A DNA stretch of 64,000 nucleotides from Sphingomonas sp. RIT328 (GCF_000632225.1 NZ_JFYV01000011.1:30415-94414), one strand, 5' to 3'; counted from the first letter of the stretch, positions 7,850 through 17,391 are shown. Notes: generated by a model from the letters alone, not told the origin. A program made the numbers and translations.

Positions 7850-10135
7850 ATGTCTCGCCGGTTTAGCCGCCACGCGAATAACGATGACGGACGGGGGAAG
7901 AGGGTGGTTCCGATTGGCGGCGGCGAGATGGCGGGACGGATCGCCGCGCATGACTGGGCCGCCTCGCCGCTCGGGCGCCGCACCGACTGGCCGGCGCACC
8001 TTGCCACCACCGTCGAGGTGATGCTGCGATCGCCGCTGCCGATGGCCTTGCTGTGGGGCGAGGATGGTCGCCTGCTCTACAACGACGGCTATGCCGGCAT
8101 CGTCGGCCGCTATCATCCCGCGATCCTCGGGCAGCCGGTGATCGACGCGATGCCGGAAGCCGCGGCGTTCAACCGCGAGGTGCTCCGCACCGGACTGGCC
8201 GGCGCGCCGCTGACCTTCTCACGCCAGCCGATCACCCTGTTTCGCGACGGCTATCCGGCGGCGCTGTTCTTCGATCTTACCTATGCGCCGGTGCCGGGGC
8301 CGGACGGCGCGCCGGCCGGGTTGCTGGCGATGGTGATCGAGGTGACACAGGCGGTGGCGATGGAGGAGGAACTGCGCGCCGAGACGCACAGCCTCGAAAC
8401 GCTCAACCGGATCGGCGCCGCACTCGCCGCCGAACTCGAACTCGAACCGCTGGTGCAGATGGTCACCGACGCCGGTGTGACGCTGACCGGTGCCGCCTTC
8501 GGCGCCTATTTCCACAATCTGTGGGACGAAACGGGCGAACGCCTGCATCTCTACACGCTGTCCGGCGCGCGCCGCGAGGATTTCGAGGCGCTCGGCCGCC
8601 CGCGCGCCACCGCGGTCTTCGCACCGACCTTCCGCAACGAGGGCGTGGTGCGATCGGACGATATCCTCGCCGACCCGCGCTATGGCCGCAACGCGCCGTT
8701 CGACGGCCTGCCGCCGGGGCACCTGCCGGTGCGCAGCTATCTCGCCGCGCCGGTGGTGTCGCGCTCGGGCGACGTGCTCGGCGGGCTGCTGTTCGGCGAT
8801 CCCGAGCCCGGCCGCTTCCATGCCCGCCACGAACGGCTGCTCGTCGGCATCGCGGCACAGGCGGCGATCGCGATCGACAATGCACGGCTGTTCGCGGCGG
8901 TGCAGGACGTCAACGAAACGCTCGAACGCCGCGTCGCCGAACGCAGCGAGGCGCTGACCCGCGCCAACGAGGCGCTGCGTCAGGCGCAGAAGATGGAGAC
9001 GCTCGGCCAGCTCACCGGCGGCATCGCGCACGACTTCAACAATCTGCTGACGGTGATCCGCGGCTCGACCGACCTGCTGCGCCGGCCGGGGCTGACCGAG
9101 GCGCGGCGCGACCGCTATATCGATGCGATCGCGCAGACCGCCGACCGGGCGAGCAAGCTGACCGGCCAGCTGCTCGCCTTCGCCCGCCGCTCGTCGCTGA
9201 CCCCCGAGGTGTTCGACGTCGGCGACACGATCCGCAGCCTCACCGACATGATGGAGATGCTCGCCGGCGCGCTGATCGCGGTCGACCTCGACCTGCCGGA
9301 AAACCCCTGCCTCGCACATGCCGACGTCAGCCAGTTCGAGACTGCGATCGTCAACATGGCGGTCAACGCCCGCGACGCAATGGGCAGCGAGGGGCGGCTG
9401 ACGATCGCGGTCGGCGCCTGCGACCATATCCCGCCGGTACGCAACCATGACGCGCGCAGCGGCGACTTCCTCAAGATCGCGATCACCGATACCGGCACCG
9501 GCATCCCGCCCGATCATCTCGACCGCATCTTCGAACCCTTTTTCACCTCGAAGGGGGTCGGCCACGGCACCGGGCTCGGCCTGTCGCAGGTGTTCGGCTT
9601 CGCCAAGCAATCGGGCGGCGAGGTGCTGGTGGACAGCCGGCTCGGCGAGGGCACGACCTTCACGCTGTTCCTGCCCCGCGAGCGCGCCGCGGCGCCGCCG
9701 CCGGCGGCCGCGGTCGCCGCCACGCCGGCCGATACGGCGCTGCGCATCCTGGTGGTCGAGGACAATCCTGAGGTCGGCGCCTTCGCCACCGCCGCGCTGA
9801 GCGACCTCGGCCACGACATCGCGCTCGCCCGCAACGCGCGCGAGGCGATCGGCTGGCTGGAGCGGCCCGACGAGCCGTTCGACGTCGTCTTCTCCGACGT
9901 GATGATGCCGGGGATGAACGGCATCGAGCTCGCCCGGCTGGTCCGGACGCGCTGGCCGGCGCTGCCGGTGATCCTGACCAGCGGCTATAGCGAAACCCTG
10001 TCGCGGCAGGGTGCTGGCGAGTTCGAGCTGCTCCACAAACCCTATTCGATCGATGCGCTCGCCGCGGTCTTCGAGCGCGTCGCGCCGGGTCAGATCACCG
10101 CGTCGACGATGAAACGCACGCCTTCGGGCGGATAA
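7850..10135 (+). CDS. PAS-GAF hybrid sensor histidine kinase/response regulator
   Basis: A 761-residue cytosolic hybrid kinase without membrane spans. In order it has a PAS domain (about residues 50-165, with LLYNDGYAGIVG), a GAF domain (about 190-345), a short coiled coil, a HisKA domain with the phospho-acceptor His394 in GGIAHDFNNLLT, an HATPase_c domain with NMAVNARDAM and GTGLGLS, and a C-terminal receiver with Asp683 in VFSDVMMPGMNG. The start is uncertain: ATG 7850 is used here, but GTG 7904 and ATG 7928 are in frame and only trim a non-conserved N-terminus. Its last 46 bases overlap, antisense, the end of the LOV kinase gene. No output domain is present, so a phosphotransfer partner lies elsewhere. 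Confidence 0.9.
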   Translation: MSRRFSRHANNDDGRGKRVVPIGGGEMAGRIAAHDWAASPLGRRTDWPAHLATTVEVMLRSPLPMALLWGEDGRLLYNDGYAGIVGRYHPAILGQPVIDAMPEAAAFNREVLRTGLAGAPLTFSRQPITLFRDGYPAALFFDLTYAPVPGPDGAPAGLLAMVIEVTQAVAMEEELRAETHSLETLNRIGAALAAELELEPLVQMVTDAGVTLTGAAFGAYFHNLWDETGERLHLYTLSGARREDFEALGRPRATAVFAPTFRNEGVVRSDDILADPRYGRNAPFDGLPPGHLPVRSYLAAPVVSRSGDVLGGLLFGDPEPGRFHARHERLLVGIAAQAAIAIDNARLFAAVQDVNETLERRVAERSEALTRANEALRQAQKMETLGQLTGGIAHDFNNLLTVIRGSTDLLRRPGLTEARRDRYIDAIAQTADRASKLTGQLLAFARRSSLTPEVFDVGDTIRSLTDMMEMLAGALIAVDLDLPENPCLAHADVSQFETAIVNMAVNARDAMGSEGRLTIAVGACDHIPPVRNHDARSGDFLKIAITDTGTGIPPDHLDRIFEPFFTSKGVGHGTGLGLSQVFGFAKQSGGEVLVDSRLGEGTTFTLFLPRERAAAPPPAAAVAATPADTALRILVVEDNPEVGAFATAALSDLGHDIALARNAREAIGWLERPDEPFDVVFSDVMMPGMNGIELARLVRTRWPALPVILTSGYSETLSRQGAGEFELLHKPYSIDALAAVFERVAPGQITASTMKRTPSGG

Positions 10136-11580
10136 TCGATCGTCGCCTGACCCCGCACATGCTGCGACAGCACGCGTGAGATCATCCGCGTGCCGAAGCC
10201 GGTGCGCGTCGGCGGCGTCACCGGCGGCCCGCCGCTCTCCTGCCACGACAGCCGAAGCCGATGCGGGTCGGCAGGATCGATATGCCGCCAGGCCAGGTCG
10301 ACACGCCCGCCCGCCGCGGACAACGCACCATATTTCGCCGCATTGGTGGCGAGCTCGTGCAAGGCCATCGACACCGCGAGCGTCACCGCCGGTGACAGCC
10401 GCACCTCCGGGCCGTCGATCGTGAACACCTCGTGCGCGCGGTCCATGAACGGCATCAGCGCGCGCTCGGCGACCTCACGCAGCGTCGCGCCCTCCACCTC
10501 GTCGCGGATCAGCAGGTCGTGCGCCGCGCCGAGGCTGGCGATGCGCCCGGCGATCGCCGCCTCTGCCTCCGTCACCGAGGTCGCGTTGCGCAGCGACTGG
10601 CCGACCACCGCGCTGACCGTCGCCAGCGTGTTCTTGACGCGATGGGTCAGTTCCTGCGCGAGCGTGACGCGATGCTCCTCGGCGAATTTGCGCGCGGTGA
10701 TATCGGTCGAGAAGCCGATCATCATCGCCGCCTCGCCGTCGCGGCGTTGGGTGATCTCGGCACGGGTCTGCACCCAGCGCATCTCGCCCGCCGGCGTGAC
10801 GATGCGGTAATCGAGCGCGCATTCGGCGGCATCGTTGATCGTCGCCCGGATCGCCTCGCCGACCATCGCCGCATCGTCGGGATGCACCGCTGCGGCGAAG
10901 GCGGCATAGTCGAACGGCATGTCGGCATCATAGCCGAAGATCGCCTTGCACCCCGGCGACACGTCGAGCGTCTGCGTCGCGATGTCGAAGCTCCAATAGC
11001 CGAGCCCGCCGGCGCGCAGGGCGAGCTGCAACTGCAATTCGCGCTCGGCGAGCGCGCGGCCCTGGGCCGCCACCTCGCCGGCGAGCTTGGCGCGATCCTC
11101 TTCCAGCGCGATCAGCCGGTGGCGTTCGAGCGTCACGTCGGCCTGCGAGGCGACGAAATAGGTCAGCGCGCCGTCGCCGCCGAAGACTGGCATCACGGTC
11201 AGCCGGTTCCAGAAGGCGCTGCCGTCGCGACGATGGTTGAGCAGGTCGACCTCGACCCGCTCGCGTGCCGCCAATGCCGCGCGCAGCCGCTGCACCGCAT
11301 CGGCATCGGTCTGCGGCCCTTGCAGCATGCGGCAGTTGCGGCCGACGATCTCGGCGGCGGCATAGCCGGTCAGCCGCTCGAAGGCCGGATTGACGTAGAT
11401 GATCGGCGCGTCCGGCAGAGTGGGATCGCTGATCGCCATCGGCAGCACCGCATCGCGAAAGCCGACGACGAAGGGGTCGGTGCCGTCGAGCCGTGCCGCA
11501 AAGGCATCGATCGCCGCCTGCACCGCCGGGGCGGGGGCGACCGGTACGATGCGATCGGCGGAGAGAAGATAGCGATCCAA
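10090..11580 (-). CDS. LOV domain HWE-family histidine kinase (blue-light receptor)
   Basis: A 496-residue soluble kinase. The first PAS domain is a true LOV domain: the flavin-adduct cysteine is Cys83 in GRNCRMLQ, followed by LNHRRDGSAFWN and YFVASQADVT, the usual FMN-contacting segments. A second PAS domain (about residues 180-290, with LGYWSFDIA) follows. The HWE kinase core has phospho-acceptor His313 in ELTHRVKN, MALHELATNAAKYGAL and LSWQES. Similar LOV-HWE kinases are light-activated. The only usable start is TTG 11580, since a TAA lies five codons upstream in frame. It overlaps the hybrid kinase gene tail to tail over 10090-10135. No response regulator is adjacent. Confidence 0.9.
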   Translation of the reverse strand: MDRYLLSADRIVPVAPAPAVQAAIDAFAARLDGTDPFVVGFRDAVLPMAISDPTLPDAPIIYVNPAFERLTGYAAAEIVGRNCRMLQGPQTDADAVQRLRAALAARERVEVDLLNHRRDGSAFWNRLTVMPVFGGDGALTYFVASQADVTLERHRLIALEEDRAKLAGEVAAQGRALAERELQLQLALRAGGLGYWSFDIATQTLDVSPGCKAIFGYDADMPFDYAAFAAAVHPDDAAMVGEAIRATINDAAECALDYRIVTPAGEMRWVQTRAEITQRRDGEAAMMIGFSTDITARKFAEEHRVTLAQELTHRVKNTLATVSAVVGQSLRNATSVTEAEAAIAGRIASLGAAHDLLIRDEVEGATLREVAERALMPFMDRAHEVFTIDGPEVRLSPAVTLAVSMALHELATNAAKYGALSAAGGRVDLAWRHIDPADPHRLRLSWQESGGPPVTPPTRTGFGTRMISRVLSQHVRGQATIDYPPEGVRFIVDAVI

Positions 11581-11870
11581 GCAGAACCCGCGTTATTCAA
11601 GACGTTCGTCGGCAGCAATCGGCAAGGGTGCCGGAATTGGAACCGTTTCGGTGTGGCTTATCGCCGGCCGCCGGGTCAGTGCCGGCGCTTACCGGCTGGT
11701 GATCCGGCGGGATCGCGTCCGTCTGCTGCAACCATGGTTAACCCCCTGTCGTCGCACCATTGTGTCGACAGGTGCCTTGTCCGCCAAGGCCGTGGCGAAG
11801 TCGACCGCAAATCACGGCGTCCGGCGGCGGAACCACACCGGTATTTGCACTAGCCGCTGGTGCTTTTGCG
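11581..11870 (+). other. Intergenic stretch upstream of the LOV kinase
   Basis: These 290 bases separate the start of the LOV kinase from the end of the broken metallophosphoesterase gene; both neighbours are on the minus strand. I see no convincing gene, tRNA or repeat. The stretch is less GC-rich than its surroundings near 11590-11600 and 11740-11770, and it should hold the promoter of the kinase and any terminator of the upstream operon. A GGAAC at 11639 has no matching -10 element at the EcfG spacing. Confidence 0.4.
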
Positions 11871-13000
11871 CTACCAGCCGCCGCCGTTGCGATTGGGGCC
11901 GAGCTGCGCGCCGAGGATATGCCGCGACGGCCAGGCGCCGATGGTGTGGACGGCATGGCCCGGCACCACCGGGCGGCCGCGCTTGGGGCGATCCTTGCGG
12001 TCGCGGACGAGGATGTCGATCGTATCGACCGCCGCCCCGCTGCGCACGCTGAGCGGATGCAGCCCCGGCGTGGCGATCGTCACCGCCGCCTGCCACGTCG
12101 CCGCGACGCCGGGCACGGGGTGCATCGTCACCGAACGGCCGGCGACCTCCGCCACCGGCGCGGCGGCAGCCTCGCCGAACACGCGCGCCACCACCTCGAT
12201 CTCACCCGGCGCGGGGACGTGGCGGGGATCGTGCGGCCGGGTGAGCAGCCGCACGTCGGCGGGCGAGACGATCTGGACATGCGGCCAGCCCGCCGCCCCC
12301 GCGCCGATCGGGCGGAAGGTCCAGCTCGGCACACCGTCATGGACGCTGACGATCGTATAGCCCGCCGCGCCGTCCGCCTCCTCAATCTGCGCGGTCGACC
12401 GGGTCGCGCCATAGACGACGCGGCCGTCGTTGAGCAGCTCGTTGTAATGGGTATGGCCGGTGTCGACGAAGGCGACGCCCGCCTCGGCGAACAGGCTGGC
12501 GACCGCCTCGCCGCCGTCGCTGAGGTCGCCGGGATAGGCGTGCATGAAGACCAGCGGCGTCTCTCCGGCATCGTCCGCGTCGGCGAGCGCTTCGGCGAGG
12601 CGGCGGCGCTGGCCGGCGCCGATGCGGAAATCCGGCCCGCCGCTGCCGGCGCTGACGATGTCGAGGAACAGGCAGCGATAGCCCTGGATCCCGCGCGCGA
12701 ACGGCCGCATCGCCTCGGGCGTGCCGGCGCGGAAGGCGGCGAGCGTGCCGTCCTCGAAATCATGGTCGCCGGGGATGGTGAAGACCGGCAGCGTCAGCGG
12801 CGCGAGCGCGGCGCGGATCCGGTCATATTGTTCGGCGGTGGCGTGGTTCGCATTGTCGCCGGGCAGGAAGACGAAATCGATCCCTCGCGCACGTCGGCAA
12901 GCTCGGCGACGATCGCCTCCAGCCGGCGGATGCCCAGCCAGTCGTCGGCCTCGTCGGCATGCAGGTCGCCGACATGCACCCAGCTGATCGTCCCGCTCAT
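11871..13000 (-). pseudogene. Calcineurin-like metallophosphoesterase, interrupted by a one-base frameshift
   Basis: In the first frame (from ATG 13000) the protein starts with VHVGDLHADEADDW, a GDxH metal motif. After ADVREG the frame fails. Shifting frame at 12881 restores IDFVFLPGDNANH, then TIPGDHDFE and, further on, DTGHTHYNE, all standard metallophosphoesterase motifs, through to the TAG at 11871. The break coincides with a GGG run on the coding strand (12882-12884); four Gs would restore one frame of about 376 codons. It is therefore either a recent frameshift mutation, programmed slippage, or a homopolymer sequencing error. The ATG overlaps the stop of the upstream MFS gene as ATGA, so the two form an operon. 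Substrate unknown. Confidence 0.85.
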
Positions 13001-14277
13001 GCCGTCGTCTCCCGATGTTTGCCTTCGCACGCCGGGCGCAGCAGGCCCGCGAAGCCGATCCACAGGCCGAGGCTGGCGAGCGCGAAGCTGCCGAGGATCA
13101 GGAAGGCGGCGTGATAGCCGAGCGCCTGCGCGATCCAGCCGCCGATCGCCGGGCTGAGCGACGCGCCGAGCCCCTGGATCGTCATCACCGCGCCCTGGCC
13201 GACGTTGACCCGCCCCGTCCCGTCGAGCAGGCAGGCGACCAGCCCCGGCACCGCGACGCTCTGCAAGCCGGCCCCGATGCCGTCGAGCGCCTGCACCGGC
13301 CATACGCCCCAATGTTCGATGAACGTTCCGGCGAGGAACCCGCGCAGCGGCAGCGCCGCGAAGGAGATCAGCAGCACCAGCCAATAGCCGCGCCCCGCCG
13401 ACATCTTCATCGCGACCAGCGCCGCGACGATCATCACCGCCTGCGCGACGACCACGGTGGTCGCGGTGAACAGCGCCGCATTGCCCTTGCCCGCGCCGAC
13501 CACCGCGAGGCTGTAGAGCGGCAGCATCGCGCCGTTGCCGAGGTGGAAACAGGCGAGCGCGGCGGCGAGGATCAGCATCGGCTTGTTGGCGAGCAAGGTC
13601 TTGAACCCCTCCGCCTGACCGCCGCTCTTGCCGTCGTCGTCGTCCTCGCCGTTTTCGAGACCGCGCGCCGCCTGATGGTCGATCGCGCGTTCCGGGATCA
13701 TCAGCACGCTGATGATCGCCAGCACGCCGAAGGCGGCGGCGAGGTAGAAGATCGCCGGCATGCCGAACTTCCAGCCGAGGAATCCCGACAGCCCCGCGCC
13801 GATCATGTTGCCGGCGTGGTTCCAGGCCTGGTTACGACCGTTCTGCGCGTTGAAGCCGCGCTGGCGGACGACGCCGAGCGTCATGCCCGTCACCGCCGGG
13901 CCGATCGCCGCGCCGGCGATCGCGGTCGCCACCTGGCTGACCGTCACCACCCATCCCGATTGCGACAGCAGGATCAGGAACGACGCCATCACCGTGCAGA
14001 TGCCGGTGACGATCACCACCAGCCGCTTCTTCTCGGTATGATCGATGAACGCGCCCGCCGGCACCGTCATGATCATGCCGGCGACGCCGCCCGCCGACAT
14101 CACCGTGCCGATCGGCCCCGACGTCCAGCCGCGCTGCTGGAGGAAGACGCCGAGGAACGGCCCGATCCCTGCCTGCATGTCGGCCATGAAGAAATTGAGC
14201 GCCTGGAGCGCCGTCGTCGCCCGTTTCCGGTCGTTCGATCCTGTCGCGGATGATCCGGTAAGTGCCTGCGTCGCCAT
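12997..14277 (-). CDS. MFS transporter, operon partner of the metallophosphoesterase
   Basis: A 426-residue major facilitator transporter with about 12 transmembrane segments. Motif A is represented by AGAFIDHTEKKRLVV after helix 2. A hydrophilic, acidic central loop (GLENGEDDDDGKSGG) separates the two six-helix halves. It starts at ATG 14277 and its TGA overlaps the ATG of the metallophosphoesterase, which suggests linked functions, for example export of a product of that enzyme. Upstream, within the divergent region shared with the M16 peptidase gene, lies a 16-base palindrome around 14381-14396 that could bind a MarR- or TetR-type regulator. The substrate is unknown. Confidence 0.87.
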   Translation of the reverse strand: MATQALTGSSATGSNDRKRATTALQALNFFMADMQAGIGPFLGVFLQQRGWTSGPIGTVMSAGGVAGMIMTVPAGAFIDHTEKKRLVVIVTGICTVMASFLILLSQSGWVVTVSQVATAIAGAAIGPAVTGMTLGVVRQRGFNAQNGRNQAWNHAGNMIGAGLSGFLGWKFGMPAIFYLAAAFGVLAIISVLMIPERAIDHQAARGLENGEDDDDGKSGGQAEGFKTLLANKPMLILAAALACFHLGNGAMLPLYSLAVVGAGKGNAALFTATTVVVAQAVMIVAALVAMKMSAGRGYWLVLLISFAALPLRGFLAGTFIEHWGVWPVQALDGIGAGLQSVAVPGLVACLLDGTGRVNVGQGAVMTIQGLGASLSPAIGGWIAQALGYHAAFLILGSFALASLGLWIGFAGLLRPACEGKHRETTA

Positions 14278-14380
14278 GCCTTGCCCTCGGGTTCGAGGGG
14301 CTCAACTCGATCAGGCCGGTTTGGCCGCATCGACTTCTGGCGCTGGCGTTTCAGCACGCCGCCATTTTGGAGGATTATCT

Positions 14381-14396
14381 AGCAACTTAAGTTACT
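14381..14396. promoter_or_regulatory. Near-perfect palindrome between divergent genes, candidate operator
   Basis: The core AACTTAAGTT (14384-14393) is a perfect 10-base palindrome and extends to a 16-base palindrome with one mismatched pair. It sits in the unusually AT-rich part of the 224-base gap between the divergent MFS (start 14277) and M16 peptidase (start 14502) genes. A related half, ACTTAGCCTTAAG, follows at 14394-14406. Size and symmetry fit a dimeric winged-helix repressor site, but no regulator gene is adjacent. Confidence 0.4.
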
Positions 14397-14501
14397 TAGC
14401 CTTAAGATGAATTCGGTGTCATGTGCGCCTTGCGCGAGGCCGATTGACACCGCTCGCGCTGCCGGCTCAACCTGCATCATCACCAGCCGGAGCCCTCATC
14501 C

Positions 14502-17336
14502 ATGCGTCTCGTTCGTGCCGCCCTGTTGCTCGGGGCCGCGCTCCTGCCCCTCGCCGCCACCGCCCAGAGTGTTCCGCAAGCCGCCACCGCCGCCGTCAAG
14601 CCGATCGCCTTCACCGAACGCACGCTCGCCAACGGCCTGCGCGTCTATGCGCTGCGCGACACCGGCACGCCCAATGTCGCGGTGCAGGTCTGGTACGACG
14701 TCGGTTCGAAGGACGATCCGCGCGGCCGTTCGGGCTTCGCGCACATGTTCGAACATCTCATGTTCAAGGCGACGCGCAATCTCGTCTCCGAACAGATGGA
14801 CCGGCTGACCGAGGATGTCGGCGGATACAACAACGCCTCGACCAACGACGATTACACCAATTATTACGAGGTGATCCCGGCCAACCACCTGCAACGGCTG
14901 CTGTTCGCCGAAGCGGACCGGATGGCGAGCCTGGTCGTCGAGCCGAAGAGCTTCGCCTCCGAGCGCGACGTGGTGAAGGAGGAGCTGCGCCAGTCGACGC
15001 TCGCCCGCCCCTATGGCAAGCTCTTCTCCACCTATCTGTCCGCCGCCGCCTATACGACGCATCCCTATGCGCGCTCGACGATCGGCAGCATCGAGAATCT
15101 GGAAGCCGCGTCGATCGACGACGTCCGCGCCTTCCATGCGACCTATTATCGGCCGGACAATGCGATACTTGTCGTCGCCGGCAACTTCGATCCGGCGCAG
15201 CTCAACGCCTGGGTCGACCAGTATTTCAGCAAGATCGCCAAGCCGTCGACGCCGATCCCGCGCGTCACCGTGCAGGAGCCGCCGCGCACCAAGGCGGTCC
15301 GCTACACCGTCTACGAACCCAATACGCCGCTGCCCGCGGTGCTGATGAGCTGGCACGTCCCCGCCGATCGCGACGCCGACATTCCGGCGCTGACCGTGCT
15401 CCAGACGATCCTGTCGACCGGCGAGAGCAGCCGGATGTACGAAAGCCTCGTCTATCGCGACCAGCTGGCGCAGGACGCCTCCGCCTTCCTCGACAGCAAG
15501 CAGGGCACCGGCAACCTCATCGCTTATGCGATCCTCGCCGGCGGCAAGACGGTGGAACAGGGCGAGGCCGGCCTCGCGCGCGAGATCGCGCGCTTCCGCG
15601 ACGCGCCGGTCAGCGCCGCCGAACTCGCCGAGGCGAAGAACGAGATCCTCACCGCCGCGATCAAGAGCCGCGAGACCGCCGAGGGCAAGGCGCGCATCCT
15701 CGCCTCGTCGGTGATCATCGACGGCGATCCGCGCGCCGCCGACCGTCAGCTCGCCGAAATCGCCCGCGTCAGCGCCGCCGACGTGCAGCGCGTCGCGCGC
15801 CGCTATCTCGGCGTCGAGCAGGCGGCGACGATCCGCTACCTGCCCGACACCGCCAAGCCGGCCGGGCAAAGCGGCGACCGGATCACCGTCGCCGCGACCG
15901 TGCAGACCGCGCCGCTCACCCCGCCCGCGCAGATCGCGATCGTCACCCCCGCCAGCGAGGCGGAGCGTATCCAGCCGCCCGCCCCCGCCGCGCCGGTCAA
16001 GGCCAATCTGCCGCAGCCGATCGAGACACGGCTCGCCAACGGGCTGCGCGTCATCACCGTCGAACGCCACGACCTGCCGATCGCCACCGCCTATCTGGTC
16101 GCCACCGGCGGGCAGATGCTCGACCCCGTCGACCGTTCGGGCGTCAGCAACCTTGCGGCGACGCTGATGACCAAGGGCACGACCACGCGCTCGGCGACCG
16201 AGATCGCGCGACAGGTCGAAAGCCTCGGCGGCTCGATCGGCGCCGGCTCGGACAACGAGGGCGGCAGCGTCTCGGTGACGGTCAAATCGGATCAGCTCGC
16301 GCCGGCGATGACGATCCTCGCCGATGTCGCGACGCATCCGGTGTTCGCACCCGACGAGCTCGAACGCGCCCGCGCGCAGCAGGTCGATGCGGTCACCGTC
16401 GCGTTCAAGAATCCGTCGCAGCTCGCCGCGATGGTCGCCGACCGTGCCGCCTTCGGCGCATCACCGTTCGGCGCGCCCGGTGGCGGTACGCCGACCTCGC
16501 TGAAGGCGATCAGCCGCGGTGACGTCACCGCCGCCTATGCCCGCACCTGGCGCCCCGATCAGGCGACGCTGATCCTGGTCGGCGACGTCACCCCGGCGCA
16601 GGCCAGGGCGCTCGCCACCGCGCAGCTCGGCCAGTGGCGCGCGCCTGCTGGAGCGGCGGCCGCGCCGGTCGCGCTCGCCGCGCTGCCCGCGCCGCGGACG
16701 ATCGTCGTCGACATGCCCGGCGCCGGTCAGGCCGGCGTCGTCGTCGAACGCCCGGCGATCCCGCGCGCCGATCCGCGTTACTATCCGCTCGCGGTGGCCA
16801 ATACCGTGCTCGGCGGCGGCTTCTCGTCGCGGCTCAACCAGGAGGTGCGGATCAAGCGTGGCCTCGCTTACGGCGCGTCGAGCGGCGTCGATGCGGCGCG
16901 CGCGGTCGGCAGCTTCGCGGCGCGGACCCAGACCAAGAACCCCACCGCCGCCGAGGTGGTGACGCTGATCACCGCCGAGATGGCGCGGATCGGCGCAGCG
17001 CCGGTGCCGGACAGCGAGCTGTCGACACGCAAGGCGGTGCTGGTCGGCAATTTCGGGCGGACGGTCGAGACCACCGGCGGCATCGCCGGGCTGATCGGCG
17101 GCTATGTGCTCGACGGCGTGCCACTCACCGAATTGCAGAGCTACACCAGCAAGGTCGAGGCGGTGACGCCGGCCGCGGTCCAGTCCGCGGCGGTCGCGCT
17201 GCTCGACCCCAAGGCGGCGAGCGTCGCGGTGGTCGGCGACGCCAAGCAATTCCTCACCCCGCTCAAGGCCGCGCGCCCCGAAACCGAGACGCTGACCGAG
17301 GCGCAGCTCAACCTCGACAGCCCGACGCTGCGCTAG
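14502..17336 (+). CDS. M16 family zinc peptidase, two-domain, exported
   Basis: A 944-residue protein with a signal peptide (RAALLLGAALLPLAATAQS). It holds two M16 halves. The first half has the inverted zinc motif HMFEH at residues 81-85, with the third ligand in KEEL near 160-161. The second half (from about residue 500, PIETRLANGLRVITVERHDLPI) lacks an HxxEH motif and is the usual inactive partner domain. Such fused periplasmic peptidases degrade peptides in a closed chamber. The ATG at 14502 has GGAG upstream. The stop is followed by an inverted repeat that reaches the start of the next gene, so the two may be co-transcribed. Confidence 0.92.
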   Translation: MRLVRAALLLGAALLPLAATAQSVPQAATAAVKPIAFTERTLANGLRVYALRDTGTPNVAVQVWYDVGSKDDPRGRSGFAHMFEHLMFKATRNLVSEQMDRLTEDVGGYNNASTNDDYTNYYEVIPANHLQRLLFAEADRMASLVVEPKSFASERDVVKEELRQSTLARPYGKLFSTYLSAAAYTTHPYARSTIGSIENLEAASIDDVRAFHATYYRPDNAILVVAGNFDPAQLNAWVDQYFSKIAKPSTPIPRVTVQEPPRTKAVRYTVYEPNTPLPAVLMSWHVPADRDADIPALTVLQTILSTGESSRMYESLVYRDQLAQDASAFLDSKQGTGNLIAYAILAGGKTVEQGEAGLAREIARFRDAPVSAAELAEAKNEILTAAIKSRETAEGKARILASSVIIDGDPRAADRQLAEIARVSAADVQRVARRYLGVEQAATIRYLPDTAKPAGQSGDRITVAATVQTAPLTPPAQIAIVTPASEAERIQPPAPAAPVKANLPQPIETRLANGLRVITVERHDLPIATAYLVATGGQMLDPVDRSGVSNLAATLMTKGTTTRSATEIARQVESLGGSIGAGSDNEGGSVSVTVKSDQLAPAMTILADVATHPVFAPDELERARAQQVDAVTVAFKNPSQLAAMVADRAAFGASPFGAPGGGTPTSLKAISRGDVTAAYARTWRPDQATLILVGDVTPAQARALATAQLGQWRAPAGAAAAPVALAALPAPRTIVVDMPGAGQAGVVVERPAIPRADPRYYPLAVANTVLGGGFSSRLNQEVRIKRGLAYGASSGVDAARAVGSFAARTQTKNPTAAEVVTLITAEMARIGAAPVPDSELSTRKAVLVGNFGRTVETTGGIAGLIGGYVLDGVPLTELQSYTSKVEAVTPAAVQSAAVALLDPKAASVAVVGDAKQFLTPLKAARPETETLTEAQLNLDSPTLR

Positions 17337-17391
17337 GCCGCCCCTTCAACCGGCGGGCGACGCGCAACCGGATGTAAGCTATTGGCGGCCT

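Noticed and set aside
4814..8116. Very long antisense open frame (about 1100 codons) on the minus strand
   Set aside because: It runs opposite to the DUF885 gene and across the MFS gene in a different frame. It is rich in Arg, Gly, Ala and His, has no domain, and is the expected shadow of high-GC codon use.
11639..11664. GGAAC at 11639 as an EcfG promoter upstream of a gene
   Set aside because: No CGTT lies at 16-17 bases spacing, and the plus strand there leads into no gene.
12794..13384. Separate gene in the frame that includes the start of the metallophosphoesterase
   Set aside because: Its upstream part lies inside the MFS gene in another frame; only the part from 13000 is real, as the N-terminus of the interrupted phosphoesterase.
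14278..14501. Possible tRNA in the GGTTCGAGGGG stretch near 14290
   Set aside because: No acceptor stem, anticodon arm or CCA-compatible end could be paired around it.
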